A stretch of 8,433 nucleotides of DNA from Haemophilus parainfluenzae (GCA_018381425.1 JAGZRY010000057.1:1-8433); one strand, 5' to 3'. Counted from the first letter of the stretch, positions 1 through 6,054 are shown. Program-made: numbers and translations. The notes: generated by a model from the letters alone, not told the origin.

Positions 1-93
1 TTTATGATTGGCTTTGTGATCTTATTCGGTGTGTTAAATATTGTGGCACAAGTAGGCGCAAACTTAGGATGGTTTGCAAGTTTCGCAGGATAA
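1..93 (+). CDS. C-terminal end of an unidentified membrane protein (5' partial)
   Basis: Frame 1 is open from the window edge to a TAA at 91-93 and encodes 30 residues beginning FMIGFVILFGVLNIVAQ. Residues 1-18 form one hydrophobic segment, followed by a small-residue tail (GANLGWFASFAG) with no charged residue at all. This fits the last transmembrane helix of an integral membrane protein such as a transporter, but no family motif is visible and I do not recognise the protein. A strong terminator about 20 bases after the stop marks this as the end of a transcription unit, which supports a real gene end. Frame and stop are seen directly; the membrane assignment is inferred from composition. 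Confidence 0.6.
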   Translation, partial: FMIGFVILFGVLNIVAQVGANLGWFASFAG

Positions 94-114
94 GTTTTCG
101 CGTTAATATTGTAG

Positions 115-138
115 GGGCGTATCGAATACGCCCTTTTT
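115..138 (+). terminator. Rho-independent terminator after the membrane-protein gene
   Basis: An eight-base-pair stem (GGGCGTAT at 115-122 with ATACGCCC at 126-133) has a three-base CGA loop and is followed by five T (134-138). It lies 21 bases past the upstream stop codon and 20 bases before the methyltransferase start. The methyltransferase must therefore rely on read-through or on a promoter upstream of the hairpin, because little room remains between hairpin and ATG. The stem is near-palindromic and could act on both strands, but the T run favours the plus strand. Confidence 0.8.
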
Positions 139-158
139 AATTTTACATAGGAAACGAG

Positions 159-933
159 ATGAGTAACAAAATGAGCGTTTATGATAAAGAAAACTTCTTT
201 GCACTTTATCAAAAACTTCGATCTAACCCAATCAGTCTCAATGAAATAGTGGAAAAGCCGACTATGCTTTCCCTGTTACCTGATTTACAAGGAAAAAAAT
301 TACTCGATCTAGGTTGTGGAACGGGTGGACACTTACAACTCTATATTAGAAAACAATGTGGAGAGCGTAGTGGGAACAGATCTTTCAGCTAAAATGCTAG
401 AGCAAGCTGAACAAGATCTGCAAAAGTGCGGTCAATTTTCAGGATGTTTTTCGTTATATCAGTTACCGATGGAAAAATTAACGGAATTACCAGAAAGTGA
501 TTTTGATGTCATTACCAGCTCTTTCGCTTTTCATTATATTGAAGATTTTCCCGCTTTATTATCTTTGATTGCCAATAAACTTAAGCCTAATGGCACACTA
601 GTTTTTTCCCAAGAGCATCCTATTACAACTTGCCATAAAGAAGGGGAACGCTGGGAAAAAAATGAGAAAAAACAGCAAGTCGCTTATCGTTTAAACCATT
701 ACCGTGATGAAGGACTGAGAGAGCGAAATTGGTTTCAACAACCTTTCAAAACCTATCACCGCACGACAGCAACGATTATTAATGATTTAATTGCTGCGGG
801 TTTCCAAATTGAGCAAATGGCTGAACCAATGTTAGCCGAACAGCCACAATGGCATGATGAATTTAAAGATTTGCGGCATCGTCCCCCTTTATTGTTTATT
901 AAAGCAAGAAAAGTGATGAATTTAACAAAATAA
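159..933 (+). pseudogene. SAM-dependent class I methyltransferase, disrupted by a frameshift near 345
   Basis: Two overlapping reading frames together encode one class I methyltransferase. The first frame starts at ATG 159, six bases after an AGGA at 149-152, and carries motif I LDLGCGTGG (residues 49-57), the SAM-binding glycine loop, up to ...LQLY (residue 62). The continuation LENNVESVVGTDLSAKMLEQA lies in the +1 frame from about 346 and contains the acidic GTD end of beta-2 and the FDVITSSFAFHYIEDF motif. As read, the first frame hits TAA at 390-392 after 77 residues. Removing one base (for example A345 in ctctatatta) gives an uninterrupted protein of 257 residues ending at 933, a normal size for these enzymes. 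The second frame alone could start only at GTG 316, without a visible ribosome binding site, and would lack motif I. The substrate is unknown. Either the gene is inactivated in this strain or the base is a sequencing error; it is not in a long homopolymer. Confidence 0.85.
424..432 (+). repeat. DNA uptake signal sequence (Hin-type USS), forward
   Basis: Perfect AAGTGCGGT core with a good extended context (leading A's and a downstream CAATTTT). It lies inside the disrupted methyltransferase, encoding part of QKCGQF. In Pasteurellaceae this motif drives preferential uptake of related DNA by competent cells. Confidence 0.95.
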
Positions 934-935
934 AC

Positions 936-964
936 TGGTTTTTGACCGCACTTTATGGTATAAA
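936..964 (+). promoter_or_regulatory. Probable rpsB promoter with extended -10 element
   Basis: TATAAA at 959-964 is preceded by TGG (956-958), forming an extended -10 TGGTATAAA, followed by a GC-rich stretch (GGCACCGC). A poor -35 match (TGGTTT, 936-941) lies 17 bases upstream; TTGACC at 942-947 is too close (11 bases) to be used with this -10. From memory of published work, the E. coli rpsB promoter also relies on an extended -10 of similar sequence and a GC-rich discriminator typical of stringent control; this is established knowledge applied by analogy. The predicted transcription start is near 971, giving a leader of about 130 bases. Confidence 0.6.
945..953 (-). repeat. DNA uptake signal sequence (Hin-type USS), reverse
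   Basis: Perfect ACCGCACTT, the reverse complement of the USS core, with extended context (CAAAAA after GGT on the minus strand). It begins 11 bases after the methyltransferase stop codon and occupies the spacer of the proposed rpsB promoter. Confidence 0.95.
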
Positions 965-970
965 TGGCAC

Positions 971-1002
971 CGCTGTTTTTGGGTTTCAAAAGCAGCGTTT
1001 TT
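971..1002 (+). terminator. Terminator-like hairpin after the methyltransferase, at the predicted rpsB transcript start
   Basis: CGCTGTTTTTG (971-981) pairs with CAAAAGCAGCG (987-997) in an 11-pair stem containing one G-T pair, with a five-base loop GGTTT, followed by TTTTT (998-1002). By shape it is an intrinsic terminator for the methyltransferase transcript. It coincides with the predicted +1 of rpsB, so the same hairpin would cap the 5' end of the rpsB mRNA. The structure is seen in the sequence; its function in either transcript is inferred. Confidence 0.65.
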
Positions 1003-1018
1003 AATTATTAACAACACA

Positions 1019-1095
1019 CACATATCATTAAGGCTTAATCGGGGTGCCAAACGGTCGATTAGCTGATATGTGGAGGCTCAACCCCAACAAAAGGA
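1019..1095 (+). promoter_or_regulatory. Structured rpsB mRNA leader, probable S2 autoregulatory element with pseudoknot
   Basis: A long irregular hairpin is formed by CACATATCA (1019-1027) with TGATATGTG (1064-1072) and, inside it, TAATCG (1036-1041) with CGATTA (1056-1061). The apical loop 1042-1055 contains GGGTGCC; its GGGT (or GGGGT from 1041) is complementary to ACCCC (1081-1085) and its GCC (1046-1048) to GGC (1075-1077), giving a pseudoknot that ends just before the ribosome binding site (AAAGGA, 1090-1095). It is known that S2 represses its own rpsB-tsf operon in E. coli through a conserved 5' leader (the region of the t44/tff RNA). Assignment of this element to that class is by position and structure, not by alignment. 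Confidence 0.7.
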
Positions 1096-1102
1096 AAATA
1101 TT

Positions 1103-1825
1103 ATGGCACAAGTTTCAATGCGCGACATGATCAACGCGGGCGTACACTTCGGACACCAAACTCGTTACTGGAATCCACAAATGAAACCTTTCATTTTTGG
1201 TGCTCGTAACGGTGTTCATATCATCAACTTAGAAAAAACTTTACCTTTATTCAACGAAGCTTTAGCGGAATTAACCCGTATTGCTAGCAACAACGGTAAA
1301 GTATTATTCGTTGGTACTAAACGCGCGGCTCAAGAAGCAGTACAAGCTGCAGCATTAGACTGTCAACAATATTACGTAAACCACCGTTGGTTAGGTGGTA
1401 TGTTGACTAACTGGAAAACCGTTCGTCAATCAATTAAACGTTTAAAAGATTTAGAAACTCAATCTCAAGACGGTACTTTTGACAAATTAACCAAAAAAGA
1501 AGCGTTAATGCGTACCCGTGAGATGGAAAAACTTGAATTAAGCCTTGGCGGTATCAAAGATATGGGCGGCTTACCAGATGTGTTATTCGTTATCGGTGCA
1601 GACCACGAACATATCGCGGTTAAAGAAGCAAACAACCTAGGTATTCCTGTATTTGCTATCGTTGATACTAACTCAACTCCAGCTGGCGTAGATTTCGTTA
1701 TCCCAGGTAACGATGATGCGACTCGTGCTATTCAACTTTACGTTTCTGCAGCTGCAGCAGCGGTTAAAGAAGGTCGTGGTAACGAAGCTCAAGTTGCTGA
1801 AGAATTAGCAGCTGACTCAGAATAA
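1103..1825 (+). CDS. rpsB: 30S ribosomal protein S2
   Basis: Encodes 240 residues, the usual size of gammaproteobacterial S2 (about 240). The start at ATG 1103 gives [25 protein letters not shown], the conserved S2 N-terminus, and follows AAAGGA at 1090-1095 with a seven-base gap. An in-frame GTG at 1070 would add eleven unconserved residues and overlaps the leader structure, so it is rejected. Other S2 hallmarks are FVGTKRAA (69-76), [12 protein letters not shown] (92-103), [12 protein letters not shown] (158-169) and [13 protein letters not shown] (181-193). S2 binds late in 30S assembly at the head-body junction of the small subunit. It is first in the rpsB-tsf operon, and its leader suggests feedback control by S2. 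Codon use is strongly biased, as expected for a highly expressed gene. No anomalies. Confidence 0.98.
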   Translation: MAQVSMRDMINAGVHFGHQTRYWNPQMKPFIFGARNGVHIINLEKTLPLFNEALAELTRIASNNGKVLFVGTKRAAQEAVQAAALDCQQYYVNHRWLGGMLTNWKTVRQSIKRLKDLETQSQDGTFDKLTKKEALMRTREMEKLELSLGGIKDMGGLPDVLFVIGADHEHIAVKEANNLGIPVFAIVDTNSTPAGVDFVIPGNDDATRAIQLYVSAAAAAVKEGRGNEAQVAEELAADSE

Positions 1826-1876
1826 TTTAAGTTTTGCAGTAAGGCGAAGCCCTTAATAATCAAACGATTAATTGGC

Positions 1877-1907
1877 ATAGGGGCTAAAGTTTAGCCCCTA
1901 TATTTTT
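1877..1907 (+). terminator. Intercistronic terminator/attenuator between rpsB and tsf
   Basis: ATAGGGGCTAA (1877-1887) pairs perfectly with TTAGCCCCTAT (1891-1901) around a three-base loop (AGT), followed by A and five T (1903-1907). It lies 51 bases after the rpsB stop and 51 bases before tsf. No convincing separate tsf promoter is visible, so partial read-through is the likely arrangement, setting the S2 to EF-Ts ratio. Two smaller hairpins precede it, around 1840-1855 and 1857-1870. Confidence 0.8.
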
Positions 1908-1913
1908 ATCTAA

Positions 1914-1922
1914 AAGTGCGGT
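1914..1922 (+). repeat. DNA uptake signal sequence (Hin-type USS), forward
   Basis: Perfect AAGTGCGGT followed by CAAAATAAAT, a full extended USS. It lies in the rpsB-tsf spacer, directly after the attenuator hairpin and 36 bases before the tsf start. Confidence 0.95.
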
Positions 1923-1958
1923 CAAAATAAATCGTACTTTCGACAGAGGATTTTTAAA

Positions 1959-2810
1959 ATGGCTGAAATCACAGCATCATTAGTAAAAGAACTTCGTGAA
2001 CGTACCGGTGCCGGTATGATGGAATGTAAAAAAGCATTAGTTGAAGCAAACGGTGATATCGAGTTAGCAATCGACAACATGCGTAAATCTGGTCAAGCTA
2101 AAGCAGCTAAAAAAGCAGGCCGTGTTGCAGCTGAAGGTGTTATCCTTGCTCGTGTAGAAAATGGTTTCGGTGTATTAGTTGAAATGAACTGTGAAACTGA
2201 CTTCGTAGCAAAAGATGCTGGCTTCTTAGGTTTAGCAAACGAAGTAGCTGATTTTGCAGCAGCACACAAAGGTACTACTATCGAAGCGTTACAAGCACAA
2301 TTTGAAGAAAAACGTGCTGCATTAGTGGCTAAAATCGGTGAGAACATGAACATCCGTCGTGTTGCTTACTTAGATGGTCAAGTTATTGCTCAATACTTAC
2401 ACGGTGCGAAAATCGGTGTGTTAGTTGCGGGTGAAGGTTCAGCTGATGAACTTAAAAAAGTGGCAATGCATGTAGCGGCATCTAAACCAGAATTCGTGAA
2501 CTCAGAAGATGTACCTGCAGAAGTAGTTGAACACGAGCGTCAAATCCAAATTGATATCGCAGTTAACTCTGGCAAACCAAAAGAAATCGCAGAGAAAATG
2601 GTTGAAGGCCGTATGAAGAAATTCACTGGTGAAGTTTCATTAACAGGTCAACCATTCGTAATGGATCCTTCTGTATCTGTAGGCGACTTCTTAAAATCAG
2701 TAAACACTTCAGTGTCTAACTTCATCCGTTTAGAAGTGGGTGAAGGTATCGAGAAAAAAGAAGAAGATTTCGCAGCTGAAGTTGCAAAAATCACTGGCGG
2801 TAACGCTTAA
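1959..2810 (+). CDS. tsf: Translation elongation factor EF-Ts
   Basis: Encodes 283 residues, matching the E. coli-type EF-Ts length. EF-Ts is the guanine-nucleotide exchange factor that releases GDP from EF-Tu. The N-terminal UBA-like domain ([20 protein letters not shown], residues 1-20, with MECKKAL following) is clear. The TDFVAKD motif (80-86), whose Asp-Phe pair inserts near the EF-Tu nucleotide site, is intact. Core and dimerisation regions follow, with the C-terminal stretch LRLEVGEG-type segment ([13 protein letters not shown]) near residues 256-268. The start is ATG 1959, eight bases after AGAGGA (1945-1950). It is co-transcribed with rpsB through the attenuator and ends 19 bases before a strong bidirectional terminator. 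Codon use is that of a highly expressed gene. Confidence 0.98.
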   Translation: MAEITASLVKELRERTGAGMMECKKALVEANGDIELAIDNMRKSGQAKAAKKAGRVAAEGVILARVENGFGVLVEMNCETDFVAKDAGFLGLANEVADFAAAHKGTTIEALQAQFEEKRAALVAKIGENMNIRRVAYLDGQVIAQYLHGAKIGVLVAGEGSADELKKVAMHVAASKPEFVNSEDVPAEVVEHERQIQIDIAVNSGKPKEIAEKMVEGRMKKFTGEVSLTGQPFVMDPSVSVGDFLKSVNTSVSNFIRLEVGEGIEKKEEDFAAEVAKITGGNA

Positions 2811-2828
2811 TTTTCTCCATTGAGATAT

Positions 2829-2861
2829 AAAAAAAGCCGATATTGAATATCGGCTTTTTTG
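2829..2861. terminator. Bidirectional intrinsic terminator between convergent tsf and the transferase gene
   Basis: GCCGATAT (2836-2843) pairs with ATATCGGC (2847-2854) around a TGA loop. The stem is flanked by an A run (2829-2835) and six T (2855-2860), so each strand reads a stem followed by a U tract. It lies 20 bases after the tsf stop and 25 bases after the end of the minus-strand gene, and should stop both transcripts. Confidence 0.92.
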
Positions 2862-2885
2862 TTGTCTTAAATTTAAGATATTTCC

Positions 2886-4445
2886 CTATTTATTCGGTCG
2901 AATATCAATAGCTGGGTCTGCATCTTTACGATATTTCTCTTCAATCAGTTTTTTCAGCCCATAATCGTCTTTGTCAGCTTGTTCAGAGAATAAATCTTCT
3001 TCTAATGTCAGCTTCGGATTTTTAATGCCTATCCAATTAGCGATGCCTTCTAAGAAATTCAAACCAGATTTAAAGGCTTTGTATTCTTTACGTGCCGTAT
3101 CATCAGATGAAATCTTAAAGAGCGGAATATTATGATGTAATTGGCTGTGACAGTTTTGGTTAAATAAAGTCACACCATGTTTATCATCTTCCTGATGGCA
3201 CAAGCCATGATCAGAGAAATAAATCATCGAGAAAGTGCGGTGTGTTTTTTGCTCGTTTTCTTTGAGGGTTTCATACACTTTCTTAATAAAATCATCGGTT
3301 TTCTTAATGGATGTAATATAGCAATTTAAGTATTCGTTCTTTTTCTCAATGTCATTGTCATTGAAAATTTTCGGATAATCTTCAACACGATCGCAAGCAA
3401 GAGGATGTGAACCATAAATGTGTAACACAATAAAGCGTTTACCTTGAGTTGAATCTTCTAAGACTTGGGCGAATTTAGGGATTAAATCAAAATCGCTGTA
3501 GTTTGTCGAATTAAAGCTCCCGCCTTTTTTCAAGAAAATGGTTTCATCAGATTTTGATGCAAGCGAAGCAACCGGCGTGTCATATTCACCTAAGAAACCT
3601 TGATTAGACAACCAGTAGGTTTTCAGACCTGCAGACTTAATGAGATCCACTAAGCTTAAATCATAGTTTGGTTCCCATTTTTCTTTATCAGGTAACGTTA
3701 ACATTAAGCGCAATGAGGCGACAGTGTTGGTTCCGGCAGATGTCATACCATCAATCAGTGTACCATTTACTGATGACATAAATGGTGTGTCATTTACGGG
3801 GTATCCATACGCATGCAAGTAATCTTTTCTCGCACTTTCACCCAAAATAATCACATAATCTTGGTATTTAGAATTTTCTAATGTGGATTGCTCCCAGTTG
3901 CTTTCTTGTGACATTTTTTTCAATTTTTGCCATTCATTAACAATTTGTACACTCGAATCTATTGTTTCTTTTAATGGAGCAGCAATCGGTAAGTTGTAGC
4001 CAATCAACAGGGTAGCGAGAGCAATGAATGTTTTATTGCGATAAAATTTCACGCCAAATTTGACCGCACTTTTGTAATGTAAAAAGACTAATAGTGGAAT
4101 AGCCAATGCCGCTAAATAGCTACTCACAGGGATTTGCATGAGAAACTCTTTGGTCTCTAACATATCCGTCGCGAGAACCGATGCAATATATTGGTAGCTT
4201 GGCGCACCAAAATTTAAGCCTGTCGGCGTATAAATTGCGTGTAAGCAAACTAAGGGGAATAAAATTAAATAGAAAGATTTTCGGCTACTACTTAATAAAA
4301 TAATGAAAATAGCCGTGAGTAAAATCAGACTAATAGATGGCTCAGGAAACATCCCTGAACCTCGTAAAATCAAATAACCCGCAGCAATGGTGCAAGCCAA
4401 AGAAAAAAGTGTGGTTAAAATTTGTGAGGTTTTTGAAATCTTCAT
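2886..4445 (-). CDS. Inner-membrane phosphoethanolamine transferase (EptA/CptA-like, alkaline phosphatase fold)
   Basis: Encodes 519 residues. The N-terminal third has about five hydrophobic segments (roughly 8-28, 36-52, 57-73, 108-124, 138-155), followed by a periplasmic catalytic domain from about 195. The family's metal and active-site motifs are present: GESAR (202-206, with E203 the likely zinc ligand), SAGTNT (236-241, with T241 the likely phosphoryl-accepting threonine by spacing), YGSH (344-347), YFSDHG (409-414, with D412 and H413) and H423. Relatives move phosphoethanolamine from phosphatidylethanolamine onto lipid A or lipooligosaccharide core sugars; the acceptor here cannot be told. 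The start ATG at 4443-4445 follows an AGG about ten bases upstream. The gene lies opposite in direction to its neighbours, between tsf and pyrH, which are adjacent in E. coli. H. influenzae has several paralogues of this family; from memory one lies beside its pyrH. The specific acceptor and gene name are left open. Confidence 0.85.
   Translation of the reverse strand: MKISKTSQILTTLFSLACTIAAGYLILRGSGMFPEPSISLILLTAIFIILLSSSRKSFYLILFPLVCLHAIYTPTGLNFGAPSYQYIASVLATDMLETKEFLMQIPVSSYLAALAIPLLVFLHYKSAVKFGVKFYRNKTFIALATLLIGYNLPIAAPLKETIDSSVQIVNEWQKLKKMSQESNWEQSTLENSKYQDYVIILGESARKDYLHAYGYPVNDTPFMSSVNGTLIDGMTSAGTNTVASLRLMLTLPDKEKWEPNYDLSLVDLIKSAGLKTYWLSNQGFLGEYDTPVASLASKSDETIFLKKGGSFNSTNYSDFDLIPKFAQVLEDSTQGKRFIVLHIYGSHPLACDRVEDYPKIFNDNDIEKKNEYLNCYITSIKKTDDFIKKVYETLKENEQKTHRTFSMIYFSDHGLCHQEDDKHGVTLFNQNCHSQLHHNIPLFKISSDDTARKEYKAFKSGLNFLEGIANWIGIKNPKLTLEEDLFSEQADKDDYGLKKLIEEKYRKDADPAIDIRPNK
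3233..3241 (+). repeat. DNA uptake signal sequence (Hin-type USS), forward
   Basis: Perfect AAGTGCGGT core inside the phosphoethanolamine transferase gene, read on the strand opposite to that gene. The downstream flank (GTGTTTTTT) matches the AT-rich extension less well than the other copies. Confidence 0.92.
4063..4071 (-). repeat. DNA uptake signal sequence (Hin-type USS), reverse
   Basis: Perfect core on the minus strand with full extended context (AAAAGTGCGGTCAAATTT). It encodes KSAVKF of the transferase, in the loop between predicted membrane segments 4 and 5, a tolerant place for a fixed DNA motif. Confidence 0.95.
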
Positions 4446-4507
4446 AAAGTTTACCTATAAAATAAAAACGGCGATATTTTATCGCACTTTTCTGACTAAT
4501 TTCCATT

Positions 4508-4535
4508 TTTAACTTTTTCGCTCTTTTGCTAGAAT
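4508..4535 (+). promoter_or_regulatory. Candidate pyrH promoter
   Basis: TAGAAT (4530-4535) preceded by TGC (4527-4529) makes an extended -10, with a weak -35 TTTAAC (4508-4513) at a 16-base spacing. The predicted start near 4542 gives a leader of roughly 30 bases containing AAGGA before pyrH. A separate promoter is expected because the inverted gene upstream cuts pyrH off from rpsB-tsf transcription. The rest of the 125-base divergent gap (4446-4570) must also hold the transferase promoter, for which I see no convincing -35/-10 pair. Confidence 0.45.
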
Positions 4536-4570
4536 AAGCCAAATTTTGTAACCGACAAAGGAAAAGACAA

Positions 4571-5284
4571 ATGAGCCAACCAATTTACAAACGTATTTTA
4601 TTGAAATTAAGTGGTGAAGCATTACAAGGAGATGAGGGCTTCGGTATCGATCCTTCAATCCTTGATCGTATGGCGTTAGAGATTAAAGAATTAATTGAAA
4701 TGGGCGTGGAAGTTGGTGTTGTGCTCGGCGGTGGTAACTTATTCCGTGGCGCAAAATTAGCTAAAGCAGGGATGAATCGCGTAGTGGGCGACCATATGGG
4801 GATGCTTGCAACTGTGATGAATGGCTTGGCGATGCGTGATGCGCTTCACCGTGCAGATGTGAATGCAAAATTAATGTCTGCTTTCCAATTAAATGGTATC
4901 TGCGATACCTATAATTGGTCTGAAGCGATTAAAATGTTACGTGAAAAACGTGTAGTTATTTTCTCAGCCGGTACAGGTAGCCCGTTCTTTACTACAGATT
5001 CTGCGGCATGCTTACGCGGTATCGAAATTGAAGCGGATATCGTTTTAAAAGCGACTAAAGTTGATGGTGTGTATGATTGCGATCCAGCAAAAAATCCTAA
5101 TGCGAAGCTATACCATAAATTATCTTATGCAGAAGTGATTGATAAAGAATTAAAAGTAATGGATTTAGCCGCATTCACACTTGCGCGTGACCACGGTATG
5201 CCAATTCGTGTATTTAATATGTGTAAACCAGGTGCGTTACGCAAAGTGGTACTCGGTACAGAAGAAGGCACAACGATTAGTTAA
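4571..5284 (+). CDS. pyrH: UMP kinase (uridylate kinase)
   Basis: Encodes 237 residues, close to the usual length of about 240 for the bacterial hexameric UMP kinase of the amino-acid kinase fold. It phosphorylates UMP to UDP with ATP in the cytoplasm, in pyrimidine nucleotide synthesis. Visible motifs are the N-terminal [11 protein letters not shown] (10-20, with K12 in the ATP site), [10 protein letters not shown] (51-60), [12 protein letters not shown] (73-84, UMP binding), [14 protein letters not shown] (133-146) and [13 protein letters not shown] (160-172). The start ATG 4571 follows AAGGA (4557-4561) with a nine-base gap. pyrH normally follows tsf; here the inverted transferase gene lies between them, so pyrH depends on its own promoter. 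It is followed by its own terminator, so it may be largely monocistronic. No missing key residues. Confidence 0.97.
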   Translation: MSQPIYKRILLKLSGEALQGDEGFGIDPSILDRMALEIKELIEMGVEVGVVLGGGNLFRGAKLAKAGMNRVVGDHMGMLATVMNGLAMRDALHRADVNAKLMSAFQLNGICDTYNWSEAIKMLREKRVVIFSAGTGSPFFTTDSAACLRGIEIEADIVLKATKVDGVYDCDPAKNPNAKLYHKLSYAEVIDKELKVMDLAAFTLARDHGMPIRVFNMCKPGALRKVVLGTEEGTTIS

Positions 5285-5302
5285 TTTTTTAAAGAATAAA
5301 AT

Positions 5303-5327
5303 GGCGAGAGACAATCTCGCCTTTTTT
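5303..5327 (+). terminator. Rho-independent terminator after pyrH
   Basis: GGCGAGA (5303-5309) pairs with TCTCGCC (5315-5321) around a five-base loop (GACAA), followed by six T (5322-5327). It begins 19 bases past the pyrH stop. Confidence 0.9.
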
Positions 5328-5340
5328 ATGAATAAATTTA

Positions 5341-5369
5341 TTCAAAACTCCCTAAAAATCCAGTAAAAT
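5341..5369 (+). promoter_or_regulatory. Candidate frr promoter
   Basis: TTCAAA (5341-5346, four of six matches to the -35 consensus) and TAAAAT (5364-5369, five of six to the -10) are separated by exactly 17 bases. They lie just after the pyrH terminator and 39 bases before the frr start, where a new promoter would be needed. Confidence 0.55.
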
Positions 5370-5407
5370 CACTGTGTTTTATCTTTATTTATTAAAAGGA
5401 CAGATGA

Positions 5408-5965
5408 ATGATTAATGAAATCAAACAAGATGCTGAAGCTCGTATGGAAAAAAGCCTCGAAGCGTTGCGTGGGCATATTGCAAAAATCCGTACAGGTCGT
5501 GCACAACCTAGCTTATTAGACGCGATCCAAGTGGAATACTATGGTGCAGCGACACCACTTCGTCAATTAGCTAACGTTGTTGCGGAAGATGCGCGTACTT
5601 TAGCGGTAACAGTATTTGACCGTTCTTTAATCAGTGCAGTAGAAAAAGCAATTTTAACTTCTGATTTAGGTTTAAACCCATCTTCAGCAGGTACAACAAT
5701 TCGGGTGCCTCTTCCTCCATTAACTGAAGAACGCCGTCGTGATTTAATTAAAATCGTAAAAAGCGAAGGTGAGCAAGGTAAAGTCGCGATTCGTAACGTA
5801 CGTCGTGATGCAAATGATAAAATCAAAGCATTATTAAAAGATAAAGAAATCAGCGAAAACGATCAACATAAAGCGGAAGAAATCATTCAAAAAGTGACTG
5901 ATAGCTATATCAAAAAAGTGGATGAGATCTTAGCAGATAAAGAAAAAGAATTAATGGATTTCTAA
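5408..5965 (+). CDS. frr: Ribosome recycling factor RRF
   Basis: Encodes 185 residues, the canonical RRF length. RRF works with EF-G to split post-termination ribosomes into subunits. The sequence shows the conserved N-terminal helix with [20 protein letters not shown] (13-32), the domain II entry [11 protein letters not shown] (36-46), the [13 protein letters not shown] segment (103-115) and the [12 protein letters not shown] helix (129-140, with R132/R133 in the ribosome-contacting region). The C-terminal helix ends KELMDF. The start at ATG 5408 is seven bases after AGGA (5397-5400) and yields the family-standard MINEI N-terminus. An out-of-frame ATG four bases upstream overlaps it. frr sits between the pyrH and frr terminators with a plausible own promoter. 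Confidence 0.97.
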   Translation: MINEIKQDAEARMEKSLEALRGHIAKIRTGRAQPSLLDAIQVEYYGAATPLRQLANVVAEDARTLAVTVFDRSLISAVEKAILTSDLGLNPSSAGTTIRVPLPPLTEERRRDLIKIVKSEGEQGKVAIRNVRRDANDKIKALLKDKEISENDQHKAEEIIQKVTDSYIKKVDEILADKEKELMDF

Positions 5966-5983
5966 TTGTCGAACCATGTTTTG

Positions 5984-6010
5984 GGGCAGACCAAGTGTCT
6001 GCCCTTGTTC
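5984..6010 (+). terminator. Probable Rho-independent terminator after frr
   Basis: GGGCAGAC (5984-5991) pairs with GTCTGCCC (5997-6004) around a five-base CAAGT loop. The following tract TTGTTC is T-rich but interrupted, so termination may be partial, which would allow read-through into dxr. Confidence 0.7.
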
Positions 6011-6036
6011 TATTCTGATAAAAAAATAAAAGCACA

Positions 6037-6045
6037 AAGTGCGGT
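6037..6045 (+). repeat. DNA uptake signal sequence (Hin-type USS), forward
   Basis: Perfect AAGTGCGGT with extended context (CGAAATTTT after the core). It ends nine bases before the dxr start codon, occupying the place where a Shine-Dalgarno sequence would normally lie. Confidence 0.95.
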
Positions 6046-6054
6046 CGAAATTTT

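Noticed and set aside
339..350. Programmed ribosomal frameshift or phase-variable tract in the methyltransferase
   Set aside because: There is no slippery heptamer, no stimulatory structure that I can see, and no repeat longer than TATAT at the crossover.
316..933. An independent gene starting at GTG 316
   Set aside because: It lacks a ribosome binding site and SAM motif I, its first ten residues are the shadow of the motif I coding sequence, and it continues the methyltransferase.
1039..1090. TPP riboswitch, because of TCGGGGTGCC before a gene start
   Set aside because: The shared bases end there. The conserved CTGAGA and the downstream CTGATCTGG/GCCAGCG-type pyrophosphate-binding half are absent, and the downstream gene is rpsB, not a thiamine gene.
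1070..1102. Longer rpsB from GTG 1070
   Set aside because: It adds eleven residues not found in S2, overlaps the leader helix, and the ATG at 1103 has a proper ribosome binding site and the conserved MAQVSMRDM start.
2093..2353. Minus-strand frames inside tsf, frr (5563-5826) and the methyltransferase tail (756-989)
   Set aside because: All are antisense to strongly conserved genes or cross a terminator, with compositions expected of shadow frames and no initiation signals.
5181..5366. Short plus-strand frame across the pyrH end and terminator
   Set aside because: It is a shadow of pyrH in another frame that runs through a terminator; there is no ribosome binding site and no recognisable protein.
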